Below, in pieces: positions 47,301 through 57,229 of a stretch of 64,000 nucleotides of DNA; position 1 is the first letter of the stretch; each line of letters opens with the position of its first letter. The position numbers and the translations under genes are program-made. The DNA lies in assembly GCF_043290135.1 (NCBI RefSeq), contig NC_134710.1, positions 254,869,592 to 254,933,591 of the forward strand. The letters run 5' to 3'. The notes beneath the pieces were generated by a model, which was not told the origin of the DNA, ran no database searches, and was given only the letters and a program-made list of their open reading frames with translations. This stretch comes from Rhipicephalus microplus (taxonomy: Eukaryota; Arthropoda; Arachnida; Ixodida; Ixodidae).

Positions 47301-50300
47301 TTTCTTTTATATAAGCAAGCGCTATAGGAAACTTGTTGCGTTACGTGTGCGAGTGCATTTTTCGCATGCGCTTGTTCTCTATGCAAGTCATAGTGCCCCC
47401 CATTCTCAAATTAAGCTGCTGTAATGCTTCTCCCCGAACACTTACGACATTGAGTTTGTATATATATATGCCCTCAAACGTGCGCGTGAGAGTCACACGT
47501 GCGTAGTCTAAGTATGTTGTGGGTATAGATTTTGCCACATTCCTTACTCAAGTTTTGTTATCCCCGCGATACACTAAGTACTTATTCATATAAACCGCGC
47601 CTGCAGTGTTCGAGAAGCTTCAGGACTGTAGTAGATCATTTTGTGATAATTAAATGCACTATGCAAACATTACATTCAATTCTGGAACCTACGTGGCCAC
47701 TACTGATAACGCTCGAATATTTGAAGACACATGTATCGCGCGCCGAGGCGCTTCACCGCTTGCGAGTTAATTGCCGGCCGACGCTGTGTTTGCCACTATC
47801 ACTGCCAGTGTGTACGCTGCAATCTGACTTTCCGTTCCCCAGCCACAAGCTCAGCTAAAGAAACAGTTTCGTCTTCGACTAACAGTTTTGTCTTCGACTA
47901 ACAGTTTGCTTCCTTCGTTGAAGTCACGACCCAGTGACAATATCATGTCCGTGCATTCGTAGCGTGATGTGCGTGCATATATTTTCTTTGAATATCACCT
48001 ACCGCCAACACAAACAAGCGAGTATTCGGAAGCAGATGACCTGATTTATTAGAAATTTCATAACATGATCGCAAACGAAAAAAAAGGAGCTCTCCTATTA
48101 CAATTGAAAGTATGACTTGCATTATCTCAAGATACACTGACCAGGCATAGCTCTGTTCTAAAATCAATTGAATGGCATGCGTATTTAGCTTTTGACGAGA
48201 CAACAAAACTCAATGGGATACATACAATCGACAGCACAAATCGCAGCGTAGTTACCTCGAAAACTGTTAGGGCCTTGCCTATAGTAGTGTAGCAATGCAG
48301 TGCAATAGTGCTACCATATTCGGGAGAGGCCCACTACACATGAGCCTTCCTTCTTCAACCTTGGGCTCGCTAGACATATTCTTCAACTTGAAATGAATCT
48401 GATGCAGTTCCCCAAAGAGGCTCGATGTTAGCGTGCACAGTGCCACTATTTCTGCTATTTGACGAGTAAAATCCTTTATGCCAGTGAGAATGAAGCGGTC
48501 CGCGGCCAACTACCTTCCGCCTTCGAAGAGGCGGAAGGTAGTTCTGACGCCACATGATCTGACACCACAATCAAGAAACCTTAGCACAGCACCAAGTGGA
48601 AGTGCTGCGTTTACCCTGTTAAGCACAGCTATACGTTTTTTCGACCTGTGTTGCCAGTACATGGAGCGTTTTTTGGAGTTGTGAATAGTAGAAAGCTTTG
48701 GATAATTTTCGGCCACTTGGTGGTTTTCTTCAACATGCACCTAAATCAGCACATACAAAGCAATTCACACTTTAAACTGTCAGTAGCAGAACTAATTTGT
48801 ATTTCAGTTAAACAAGGGTTTTATACATGAAATTCCACAAAGCTATGTAGAACTATTGTTGTTTGATTAAATTATAAAAAGGTAAAAAAGAAATCAGAGT
48901 AGGAATGCTGTGCTTAAAAACAAGCAGTGTCAAATGCCCACGACACTTGCAAATGGCAGTGCGAAATGTCTGCAGTACTAAACTACATAACCACATAGAA
49001 ATCGGAACAGTGAAAAAAAAAAAAAGCCACTCACTTGAACATCATGCTGAATTCCTTGAGGGCATCTTCTGTGACACCACTCTGGTTTCTAAACAAATGA
49101 GAAGGAGAAAGAAAGGCATGTTCATATGAGAAGAAGGGTGAATGACTTGCCTCATTTGAATCATTAAGCAATTTTTGCAAGACATGCTAAGCTCAACAAA
49201 CAAAGAAAAGCTTAGAAAATTCTAATGCTTTTTCACAACAGTTCTGCCACCCACCAAGTCTGCATGACTGCACGCACCTTGCTTGTATTTGCTGCTCGAG
49301 GTTGTGCTGCATGCGCATTCCAAGCTGGTCAAGCTGGTCCCACTGCTGGGCCAGACCGACCGTACCATGCTCTGTGTACCGGTTGTCCAGAATAAGCTGC
49401 TCCTCAAGCAGAGCCCCCAGATCCTCGATACGCTTGAGGTCTCCACGTTTTCCACGAACCTCGGCAGCTTTACGCTGAAAGAACCCAGGGAAACTATGCA
49501 ACCCACTGCTATATTAAGTTCCTGCTGACCACATCAGTCAATTTTTTTCAACTGCAACGGGTTCCAGAAGAACTATTTTTACAGCGACGCTGCAAGCTTT
49601 TTGTTTGTCTGCATGGATCATACAAAAAACTCTGGTGGTATCTGCCACCGGAATTCGGCGAGTCCCACTACTGAGAACAAGCATTTATGAGAACCATATG
49701 AATGTGTTGCTGGTGGGAAAGGGAAGTGTGGGTGAAGAGGAAAATGAGTGGAAGAGGGTGAAACATAGCAACTGAGCCGGGTATAGCGTCTCAATAGCAA
49801 AGGGTTCGAAAGCGAAGTGAAGGTGAGGAGGGAAATGATGATGGGAGAGGGTAAAGCATAGCGTAGCCTTGTGTGGGCAGGAAAGGTAGTGAGGAGAAAA
49901 TAGAGCAAAGCATAGCATAGCCATGTATAGTTTAGCAAGGAATTGGGAAAAAAAAGTAAGGGGAAGGGGGAACACCACCAGATCCACTGTTTTCCTAGTG
50001 TTCACACTACCAGTGCACAGCCGCCCCAACATTTTCTTTTTTTTTTTTCTGCTAATACGCTACTTGACCAGTAACAGTCTATGGAGCCTTTTAACTGCTA
50101 GTTTGTACTCAACATCGTACCTTTGTTGCTTCCAATTGTGCTTCCAGTGAACCGGATCCTTCCATCATTGAGGACCTACAAGAGGTGGTACAAATGCCTT
50201 CTTAGAAAAAGCATAAAATAAACGTATAACATGTGAACTGCACTATGTTAAAAATATACTACTAATAAACATAAGTGTGTGCTAGTTATAAAAACGAAAG

Positions 50301-53300
50301 CCACCTACATCTTCAAACATAACTGCACAGCAAATCAAAATATTAAGAAATAGATGCAGGGTAGCTTTCAGAGTTAAAAGTAAGGGCTAAACTTAAAAAA
50401 TACACGAAATATACTTTAAAAAATTGTAGGGAACAACATAATGTTTAGTTAAACAGCTTGGCAAAAGGAAGGCACATACACAATCCTACAATGACTCATT
50501 AAGTTAAAATTACACAAGTGTTCTTAAACAATATTTTAAAAAAATACTGCCTATACCCAACTGCAAATCAATGCAATAACCAACTTATACCTTAAATTTA
50601 ATCACATGTCAATATGACTGCATAGCCGAAAAAAAGCATTCAACCTTAAAATGGTGATTTTGAAACGAAACTTACCCATCTAACAGCCACATCCTGTGTA
50701 TTGTCAAACCATGTAAAATAAAACGTACATACATTAGAGACTTGCAATGGGAAAAAAGCATTCGGCACAAAATGTTCACAAACACCTACCGTGTGTCTGT
50801 CAACCACTGGTGTAGAGCATTAGCATGCTTGGCAAACTCTCTACGGAGGTGGTCATTGTCTTCCTGGCGCTGGGCTTCCTTGGAAAGCTCTATATCACGT
50901 TCCTGCATGGAATGAAAAATAAGCATTCAAGTGTGTATGAAGCAAATGTGATTATACTACTATCTCTGTTTCAGTGCAAAGCACGTTTCAGTTTGCTCTT
51001 ATTGAATTCAAACAAAAAGTCCCAACCATCGCCTGTAGATTTCAACAGGCCTACATTGCAGGTGCTGATATTCAGTAGCCAAGGTTTTCAAGTGAAATCT
51101 GAAAATTAATTTGACCTTTAGTATTGCATTTACAAATTCATTACTGCAAATTTGGCAACAGTAAAATTCTCAAAGCTTGAAAAATTGATTCCCAAAACCA
51201 ACTTAGTGCTTCACTTTATTGTGCTTCGAACAGTAATTTAGCTAGTTCAGCATGGACAGGTGCAGTTTTATAACTTAAATGACATATGTAATACTACACA
51301 AGTATGCATCCAGGCATTTGGAATGGAATACATCATGTTCACAATAAATTATAAATGAGCATTCTCCAGTTTTTGCTTCTTAGTTCACAGCATTAATAGA
51401 AGCTTTGGACTGGAAAGCATGAAACAAGTTGTGAGACATTTAAACTGCACCTTGATTATTTTTTGCAGGTTGCGCCATGTATCCTCCAAGGCCTCCATAG
51501 TGAACCATGTGTATGGGTTTGGTCCAACATTGAAGCTTTTTATTTTTCGGTCCAAGGCAGCGAGGGCTTCAAAATCTGCTTGTGCTGAGCCCAAAGAGTT
51601 CTGAAACTGTGCATGAGCCTCTCGCAAGGCACGAATTTCTTCCACCGAGTTGCACCGCACCGGGTCAGTCAAGTCTTCCTCGGCATTCTCAAACCAGCTA
51701 TTGAAAGCAGATGCTTTCTTAGCGAATGTGAGGAACAGGTCTTCAATCTGCATGGGGAGATGGGTGGAGAAAAGCATGTTTGACATTACTGAAAATCCAT
51801 AATCACAACCCGTAAGCAAACTAAGTGAGCATAGCACAGATGAACTCACTTGCTTGAACTGATCCAGCATGTGCAGCAGACGAAGTTTACGGGCATTGGA
51901 TGCTGCCAGTAAATTATTCCAGCTGAAAATTTGGTTTGCAAGGTTACTCTACATGTACTGAAGATAACATTGAACAATGGCGCTTTGATCATAACTGAAA
52001 AGAGCATGAATACACACTCCTCACCAGACTTTTCGGTGAAATGTATGCATGATGGCATAAAGATGACATTAGTATAGTAAAAGGGATCCTACTGCAGCCC
52101 ATATACAGTAAAAGCTCATCAATTCAACACTAATTAATTCAGAATATTGCATAATTTGGATGCATTCTTTGGTAATGGCAAATCTATACTTTGTTCAATT
52201 GCATTAAACTGAATGCAAATTAATGAGTGAAATCCAAATTAACAAGCTTTTGCTGAAGTATTGTGATGAAACCCACTGACCACATTTAATCGCAACATTG
52301 TGCCGTCATGCAGCAACTTTCTAGAAAGACAGCTTGGAAGCAAGCGTGGAAGTGGAAGGCACAATTCAGACAGGGGTCTTTTGCAATGGCCCCATTGCAA
52401 AATATGTACAGTACTCATGAATTCAAATGCGACATCAATTTTTATTTATTATAACTATTTTGTATAGAGACTTCTATGCGTAAAAAAAATGCTAGAGATA
52501 TCCATGTCATGCCACGACAAATCTGGTTTTAAAAGACAATGTTGGCTCTGATGTACATGTTTGAGCCGAAAGTACATCGATATGACCTGAATTAAAGACT
52601 GTGGATATGAAAGTGTGCAAGCTACTTAGCCCCCATTTGAATTCATTAGGGTCTCTCATCTCAAGCACTAATCAGTCACACAATGGCTAACTGCTATTTG
52701 CATAATGATTCCATATAAAATGAAAACATTTGCAGATTCATCAAGTAAAGGAGCATTGATGCAGTTACTGCATCAATGGTTACTGCACCTTTGGTTACTG
52801 CTCTCTTGACCAGTATCTGTATGTTCTACGACGTTCTACCATGTATTGATCTAAAAGTCAGTGAACCATTTATATTCCAGTATTTTTTACAGTATGTAAC
52901 ACTTGTTGAGCACTCGCTAAGGAGCTAAAACTTGCACAAATTAACAATGGTATCAATTACAAAAACTGGCATGGAATTGCTGATCGTGCCTTATTTAACC
53001 ATTAAAGTTGAAAGTGTGTCATAATACACAAACAACAAAAATAGCAAACTGCGTAGTGTGCTCAAATGTGTATCATACACGAATAGAACTCCATTTTCAT
53101 GGGTGTGGGTATGGACACAAAGGAAACACACTTGTGTAAAGGTATTAAAGATAGCTGAATAAATAAGGGGGGACGTGCCTTCCAAAACGAACTTTGTTTC
53201 TTGTTGGATGTCGATGAAAATTGGCACAGACACTAAAAATGGCCTCGCAGAGCTTCCATGAACATTTCGAGGCGATAACACAAAAACTTAATGAGATACA

Positions 53301-56224
53301 AATTATTTCTTCATTAAACCTCGTGGAGGAGCTGGCAGATTTATAAAATGACAAAAATAGTTGGTAATTACTGATTTGGTTGATATGTGGAGTTTAACGT
53401 CCCACAACCACCATATGATTATGAGAGACGCCGTAGTGGAGGGCTCCGGAAATTCGACCACCTGGGGTTCTTTAACGTGCACCCAAATCTGAGCACACGG
53501 GCCTACAACATTTCCGCCTCCATCGGAAATGCAGCCGCAGCAGCCGGGATTCGATCACGCGACCTGCGGGTCAGCAGCACCTTAGCTACTAGACCACCAC
53601 GGCGGGGCTAGTTGGTAATTACTGAATGCACAGCCAAGTGTATGCTGAAGGGGGCAGTGTTTTCAGAATAATTTCTTTGAGACTAAATTTTGTAGTTAAC
53701 ATTTTCTCCAATGACACTGCAATGAGCACACTTGCACTAGAAACAAAAAACACTACGAAAAATTCTTTAGGGAGTCAAATGAAAATCTAAGATCGTAGCC
53801 CCCTGAAGCACAGTTCAAGGAGCGTTACAAAACAAATGGAATCAAAATCTGTGCAGTGGTTGCCGAGATATCTGCTCCACGAACTGAGCATAATGACAAA
53901 AAAAAAAAAAAACAGTATTGAGAAAACTGCGTTTGAAGTTTCACCTTCTCTTCAAGTCTCTAATAAAACACCTAAAAATTGTGATCTTAGGTTTGTCTGG
54001 TGACATTTGACTTCTCAGGCATCTGGCTTCTGCCCAGTGTGCCTTTGTTGCCTATATTTTTTATAACCTTTTTCTTTTTCATCTAAAAAGAATAAGTATG
54101 GATTTCAAACTAAGTGGTGTGATAGTAGGAATGACAGAATAGATTTTAATTGAACATGGCCAAATACTGAAATAATTACTTTTCTTGTGTTCAAGCTGTC
54201 ATTGGTGTAATTAGGTACTTGTTGATAACAAATAATCACTGGACATTTTATTATACAGAGAAGTTTACTGCATAAGAAAAATGGCTCACACCATGACAGC
54301 CTATGCCTTCTTTCTAAATGACTAACAGTTATGGGCAGAAAACAGGTGGCACAGAAATTTTTTTTGCAGTTTATTTCATGACGAGAGTCAAGCATATAAA
54401 ACTCGTGCCCCTGCTTCAAACATACTTTTTGCCACTCTAGCCGTGAAACGCATCATCATACAGCCAGTCACGGAAACGGTACTCTAAGAGGCTTTCATTG
54501 TCACGAAAAATTCACAAACGCTCGCGGCGATACCAAGCATGGCTCCAAGCACGTCTAAATTGCATCGCAAAAGCTTATTGACAGTCCTACATATGACCAT
54601 GAAGTGCGCGGCCGCATGGACTGTGCATCCGGCGCGTGACGCACTTGCCGGCGGCGTTCAGTGACGATGTGCGAAATGTGTACCGACGATGACAAAAAAA
54701 TGCTGCACATTTTTGAATGCCAACGCGCAAAACTGCTAGCCGCTAAAAAGCCGCATACCCCCTTAAATTGTATCTGTTTCACTTTTATTTTATTCGAACT
54801 ATTTTGTTCCAATACCTACCGTGTAAGAACATCATCGTGTCTCCTCATTATGGCTGCTGTCTGATCATGATTAGCAGCCACAAGTTGGTCTTTGAGCTGT
54901 GTTATACTTTGAATGCCTTCTTGTTCAAAGGCTCCCAAGCCAGCATCAAAGGTTTCCTGAAGGAGAGAGAATCAAATGTTCAATTTTTATAGTGAACACA
55001 CAGCACATATGATTACACTAACAACCTAGCTAACTTTGCTTACATATAGTACTATATACCGACTGTCCCAGCAAACTTGATCCAAAAATTTCTCAAGTTC
55101 TACCTGTTGTTTCATTAGTAGTACTGCTTGTGTGTAGATACATGTATTTTTTTCACGACTAAGCACTAATTAATAGACTTTATTACACAGCTTTATATTT
55201 TGTTCTTGCTTAAATTGGCAAAATATCAGCTTTTTGTTGTACGTTATCTCAAATAACCCCCAGAATAAAACATTAACTCTTTGCTAAAACCTGCCTCATT
55301 CTTTTTGAGAAAGAACACAAGTGCACAAAACACACTAAATATAAAATAGACAAATGCTCGCATGCCACTACTCCAGTGCTTCCAAGCATTCGTTAGTTGA
55401 TACATGGCTGCGCTTCTTCATTACCACATTGTGTTGTGGAATTCTTCAAAAGCAATACAGAGAACATCTGAAGCTCTCACATTAACTTTTTACAATGCAT
55501 ACTTGTGCTGCTGCAAGTGTGTCAAATGCCATATGACTTCGATGAGCAGTAACTTGAAACATCATGTGCTTGCTTCTAGGCCAAATGTGACTTAGATAGT
55601 TGAACTCCTTCGTCTATCTGCATTGCTGGCAGAAGCTGTGTGTCTATCACTTTTGTAACCGGGGGGGACGATGCGGCCAACAGCTAGGCCCAGAACTCCA
55701 CCAACGCTCAGCTTATTAGTGCTTTATGGGATAAAAATGATGCTCAATCGATCTGTCCTCAACGAAGTGCACAGGTTTGTGGCCATGCTTTTTAAAATTA
55801 TTGTGCATTACAATGAGTAAATGCCGCAAAATGCAGCAGAGTCTTTAATGCAGCGCCACAAGATAAACTGAGGATGAGGCTCAATTCCCAGAAGTGTTGA
55901 TCTAGCATTGAAAGCAGTGCAACATGGCCCAGCCTTAGAAGAAAAAGGATTGAATCCTCTCCATGAGTGCCCTTAACATTATAATGAAACCGTGCCAGAA
56001 TGCTCATGCCTGAGCGCATGCTAGACTTCCGCAACAATTATTTTTTTTTCACATTGTTAAGTTCAGACGTGCTGCACTATTGAACAACAGCACATTTTTG
56101 TTTTAGCTTTGGACACTACAATGCTGCACTGAAAATGGGTAGCATACCTGTTTTGTAAGCAATGTTTGCACTGATGATAGGTCTCGACCAAAGTCTTCAG
56201 AGCGCACATGAGCTTCTTTGTCAG
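35253..56224 (-). CDS. alpha-Spec (SPTAN1 orthologue): Alpha-spectrin, C-terminal ten coding exons (gene continues right of window)
   Basis: Ten exons, 1427 coding bases, join in consistent phase into 474 complete codons plus stop. They cover the terminal spectrin repeats and the calmodulin-like EF domain. Diagnostic conserved segments are [60 protein letters not shown] and the ending [12 protein letters not shown], which match vertebrate and insect alpha-spectrins rather than alpha-actinin. EF-hand 1 has the loop [12 protein letters not shown] and EF-hand 2 [12 protein letters not shown], both with canonical calcium ligands; the distal pair looks degenerate, as expected. Alpha-spectrin pairs with beta-spectrin into tetramers that cross-link actin under the plasma membrane. 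Introns of up to 8 kb hold most of the transposons in the window. The 5' exons, including the SH3 domain, are outside. Confidence 0.95.
35382..36640. other. Intron sequence, nothing recognised
   Basis: Part of the last alpha-spectrin intron. A block starting AAGGTGGTAGACCACTCG (36240) looks like the edge of an interspersed repeat, possibly the non-coding flank of the nearby Mutator-like element, but no matching opposite end was found. Confidence 0.35.
36652..36892 (-). repeat. Full-length Ruka-like SINE with 11 bp target-site duplication
   Basis: Minus-strand copy with head at the right (box A TGGTCTAGTGGCTAAGG, box B GGTTCGATTCTCGG). CTAGTTCACTG flanks it at 36641-36651 and 36893-36903. Confidence 0.9.
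37075..38853 (-). pseudogene. Mutator-like transposase, interrupted by a SINE and internal stops
   Basis: The frames read in order on the minus strand. 38853-38299 has a Cys-rich N-terminal region ([22 protein letters not shown]) and the first catalytic segment [16 protein letters not shown]. 38215-37830 has [40 protein letters not shown] and [14 protein letters not shown]. 37591-37075 has [20 protein letters not shown] and [17 protein letters not shown]. This is the Mutator-like transposase family found widely in arthropods and cnidarians. A TGA near 38195, frame changes around 38290 and 37870, and the SINE at 37592-37828 inactivate it. It lies within the last alpha-spectrin intron, same strand. 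The first Met may lie upstream of 38853. Confidence 0.7.
37592..37828 (-). repeat. Ruka-like SINE inserted into the transposase, 15 bp duplication
   Basis: Full-length minus-strand SINE. GTGGACACAGGCCAT occurs at 37577-37591 and 37829-37843. Removing one copy rejoins the transposase sequence (..[12 protein letters not shown]), so the SINE landed in transposase coding DNA. Confidence 0.92.
38854..40061. other. Intron: transposon flank and an interspersed repeat
   Basis: 38863-39054 (minus) is an open 63-codon frame just upstream of the transposase and may be its leader. About 39480-39815 resembles a repeat that is common in tick sequences, ending in AAAGGGACACTAAAGTCAAA on the minus strand (39788-39807). 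No host exon seen. Confidence 0.45.
40062..42187 (+). mobile_element. pogo/Tigger-like DNA transposon with imperfect TIRs and TA duplication
   Basis: The ends TACCCTATTTACTCGCG (left) and TACCATGTTTACTCAC (right, reverse complement) form imperfect inverted repeats of about 30 bases; TA at both edges fits the Tc1/mariner superfamily target duplication. Internal TIR-proximal motifs (TAATCGGCGC / TAATTGGCGCACC) repeat near both ends. A decayed transposase lies inside. Total 2126 bp. Confidence 0.8.
40541..41573 (+). pseudogene. pogo/Tigger-like transposase, nonsense mutations and altered catalytic site
   Basis: The start [20 protein letters not shown] continues to [20 protein letters not shown], a helix-turn-helix of the CENP-B/Brinker type, and is cut by a TGA at 40658-40660 where Trp is expected. 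The DDE region follows: [12 protein letters not shown] (first Asp, about 41045), [19 protein letters not shown], then [11 protein letters not shown] (second Asp, about 41360) and [14 protein letters not shown] (about 41460). In the family the last motif is PLD, so the third catalytic Asp is Asn here. Several other stops occur (near 40816, 41144, 41239). Confidence 0.75.
42541..42660 (+). repeat. tRNA-like SINE relic (second family)
   Basis: The head shows box A-like TGATAGACCACCTG, an anticodon-arm-like CTTGTCACCC (Asp-like) and box B-like GGTTTAATTCC, then a TTTATT-rich body. The aminoacyl stem does not pair, so it is a SINE head and not a tRNA gene. Confidence 0.5.
42930..43085 (+). pseudogene. 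Fragment of a pogo/Tigger-like DNA-binding domain
   Basis: Frames around 42958-43080 give TAGFKLKV followed, after a frame change, by [18 protein letters not shown]. This closely parallels [24 protein letters not shown] of the element at 40062-42187. Without recognisable TIRs it is a small relic. Confidence 0.5.
43340..43634 (-). CDS. alpha-Spec: Alpha-spectrin exon: EF-hands 1 and 2
   Basis: 295 bases. The first base (G) completes a split Lys codon, then [20 protein letters not shown] to [14 protein letters not shown], ending at donor GCA|GTGAGT. Two canonical calcium-binding loops are present. Confidence 0.96.
44215..45110 (+). mobile_element. Non-autonomous Tigger-like deletion derivative, 896 bp
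   Basis: TIRs TACCGAATTTACTCAC.TAATCCT (left) and TACCGTATTTACTCGC.TAATCCT (right, reverse complement) end in TA on both sides. The interior retains a scrap of the DNA-binding domain ([16 protein letters not shown], about 44538-44585) but no DDE domain. It is related to the element at 40062-42187, with the TIR core differing slightly. Confidence 0.8.
45529..45752. mobile_element. MITE, about 225 bp, with 11 bp terminal inverted repeats
   Basis: CCCCCGTATTC at 45532-45542 is mirrored by GAATACGGGGG at 45742-45752. TAAGC occurs just outside both ends (45524-45528 and 45753-45757), consistent with a 5 bp duplication, though three extra bases at the left leave the exact end open. No coding capacity. 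Confidence 0.6.
46716..46880 (-). pseudogene. Penelope-like endonuclease C-terminal fragment
   Basis: A minus-strand frame reads [20 protein letters not shown] then LQPVGI. This parallels REREQRESYLIYRFSTLDTG at the end of the GIY-YIG domain of the copy at 22883-24003. It is a short relic without the catalytic N-terminal half. Confidence 0.5.
48508..48543. repeat. Perfect 15 bp hairpin
   Basis: AACTACCTTCCGCCT (48508-48522), loop TCGAAG, exact complement at 48529-48543. It lies in alpha-spectrin intron sequence, in CpG-richer surroundings than its neighbours. Role unknown. Confidence 0.75.
49035..49088 (-). CDS. alpha-Spec: Alpha-spectrin exon: linker before EF domain
   Basis: 54 bases between acceptor ATTTGTTTAG and donor AA|GTGAGT. 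Encodes [17 protein letters not shown] plus parts of an Arg (start) and a Lys (end) codon. Confidence 0.95.
49278..49474 (-). CDS. alpha-Spec: Alpha-spectrin exon: last spectrin repeat
   Basis: 197 bases, from [20 protein letters not shown] to [20 protein letters not shown] and QIQA, donor AG|GTGCGT. Heptad pattern of a spectrin triple helix; the [20 protein letters not shown] segment is nearly invariant in animals. Confidence 0.96.
49475..50120. other. Alpha-spectrin intron
   Basis: No exon or transposon recognised. Plus-strand purine-rich segment with GGTGAGGAGGGAAATGATG-type imperfect repeats (about 49710-49900). Confidence 0.5.
50121..50175 (-). CDS. alpha-Spec: Alpha-spectrin short exon
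   Basis: 55 bases encoding [18 protein letters not shown] after completing an Arg codon. Acceptor CTCTTGTAG, donor AAG|GTACGA. Confidence 0.92.
50790..50902 (-). CDS. alpha-Spec: Alpha-spectrin exon
   Basis: 113 bases: [20 protein letters not shown] and [17 protein letters not shown], ending in a split Arg codon at donor CG|GTAGGT. Acceptor CCATGCAG. The HANALHQWL segment marks helix A of a spectrin repeat. Confidence 0.95.
51451..51747 (-). CDS. alpha-Spec: Alpha-spectrin exon, 99 codons
   Basis: 297 bases, phase 0 at both ends. Starts [20 protein letters not shown] and ends [16 protein letters not shown]. Acceptor CTCCCCATGCAG, donor AAG|GTGCAG. Near-identical to the vertebrate orthologue as remembered. 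Confidence 0.96.
51850..51922 (-). CDS. alpha-Spec: Alpha-spectrin exon
   Basis: 73 bases: the first base completes Arg, then [20 protein letters not shown] and QFKQ, donor CAA|GTGAGT. Acceptor AAATTTTCAG. Confidence 0.94.
52106..52254. mobile_element. Small MITE with Tc1/mariner-type inverted repeats
   Basis: The left end CAGTAAAAGCTCATCAATT is mirrored by CAGCAAAAGCTTGTTAATT read from the right on the minus strand. TA precedes the left end; the right flank is AAGTA, so the duplication is not exact. Length about 149 bp, no coding capacity. Confidence 0.6.
53375..53608 (-). repeat. Full-length Ruka-like SINE with 17 bp target-site duplication
   Basis: TAGTTGGTAATTACTGA flanks it at 53358-53374 and 53609-53625. 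The minus-strand head has box A TGGTCTAGTAGCTAAGG and box B GATCGAATCCCGG; the tail ends ATATCAACCAA. Confidence 0.92.
54820..54956 (-). CDS. alpha-Spec: Alpha-spectrin exon
   Basis: 137 bases: [20 protein letters not shown] through [10 protein letters not shown] to RRHDDVLT, ending in a split Arg codon at donor CG|GTAGGT. Acceptor TCTCCTTCAG. Confidence 0.95.
54957..56147. other. Alpha-spectrin intron
   Basis: 1.2 kb with no exon or transposon recognised. Confidence 0.5.
56148..56224 (-). CDS. alpha-Spec: Alpha-spectrin exon, most 5' exon visible
   Basis: 77 bases: two bases complete a codon, then [20 protein letters not shown] and LLTKQ, donor CAG|GTATGC. Acceptor AACTTTCCCAG. The [12 protein letters not shown] segment is typical of spectrin repeats. 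The next upstream exon was not found before 64000. Confidence 0.92.
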
Positions 56225-56989
56225 CTGGGAAAGTTGAAGAACACAGTTAATTTGTGGCTTGAAACATTTTACAGAAATTTCAAATGTCTTTGATATAAAC
56301 ATATTGCTATAATCACCCCAGATAGTCATATACAAATCTGTCATTCTGAGTAGCTAATTTTGCACTCGTGCACACAAATTGCATTGAAAAGCTGTGCTCA
56401 AGCATGACGCAGATTTCTGTAGAGCCCTTTGTTCTTGCTGCTAAGTGACAGCGACAGCGCACATTTCTGTGTAGCTATCAGACTAGTGTGCAATGCCGAG
56501 CACGATTCAGCACTCTGGCCAAATCCGTGCCAACTTTTCCATTTCAGAATGCCAAATAGGCTACGAGTTTAAGATTTACACAAGCTTAATGACTAAACTT
56601 TTTAAAAGTCTCCTATGGTTATACACTTCTGACCACAATCTTCATTGCACAATGCTATAGAGTAGGCTTGTGAAGATGATGAATTTTAGGTTCGAAGCGA
56701 ATAGTGATTTTGATCGAATCATTTTGCATTGAATTCGAATAGTATATACATCTTTTTTTCATTTTATTATTTATTTGGTTTTACAGAAAGAGGAGCAAGA
56801 GCTAAAGGCCATGTGGCCTGACAGGGCCTTTTACTCCTTTGCATATTCAGCATCCATACACAAGGTTTTGATACATGTACAACAATAAAGCATCAGCATG
56901 TACATAACTAAATTCAAACAGAGCAAAATAGTTTCACATCTTACAAGTACTTCCAGACAACAAAAACGTATACAAACACTTCATGAAAT

Positions 56990-57229
56990 TGATTTATTGA
57001 TATGTGGGGTTTAACGTCCCAAAACCACCATATGATTGAGAGACGCCGTAGTGGAGGGCGCCGGAAATTTTGACCACCTGGAGTTCTTTAACGTGCACCC
57101 AAATCTCAGCACATGGGCCTACAACATTTCCGCCTCTATCGGAAATGCAGCTGCCGCAGCCGGGATTCGATCCCGCTACCTGCGGCTCAGTAGCCGAGTA
57201 CCTTAGCCACTAGACCACCGCAGCGGGGC
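56990..57229 (-). repeat. Full-length Ruka-like SINE with 13 bp target-site duplication
   Basis: CACTTCATGAAAT flanks it at 56977-56989 and 57230-57242. The head at the right has box A TGGTCTAGTGGCTAAGG and box B GATCGAATCCCGG. Confidence 0.92.

Larger units (their letters stand above)
43635..49034. other. Alpha-spectrin intron of 5.4 kb
   Basis: Holds the Tigger-derived element (44215-45110), a MITE (45529-45752), a Penelope-like fragment (46716-46880) and a hairpin (48508-48543). No other exon was recognised; frames such as 47532-47858 (plus) have no known domain. Confidence 0.6.
51923..54819. other. Alpha-spectrin intron of 2.9 kb
   Basis: Contains a MITE (52106-52254), a SINE (53375-53608), a poly-A run near 53898-53911 and a CpG-rich patch at about 54450-54670 with no recognised gene. 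Confidence 0.6.

Noticed and set aside
53145..53354. Minus-strand frame as an extra alpha-spectrin exon
   Set aside because: No spectrin-like heptads, and exons on either side already join in phase without it.
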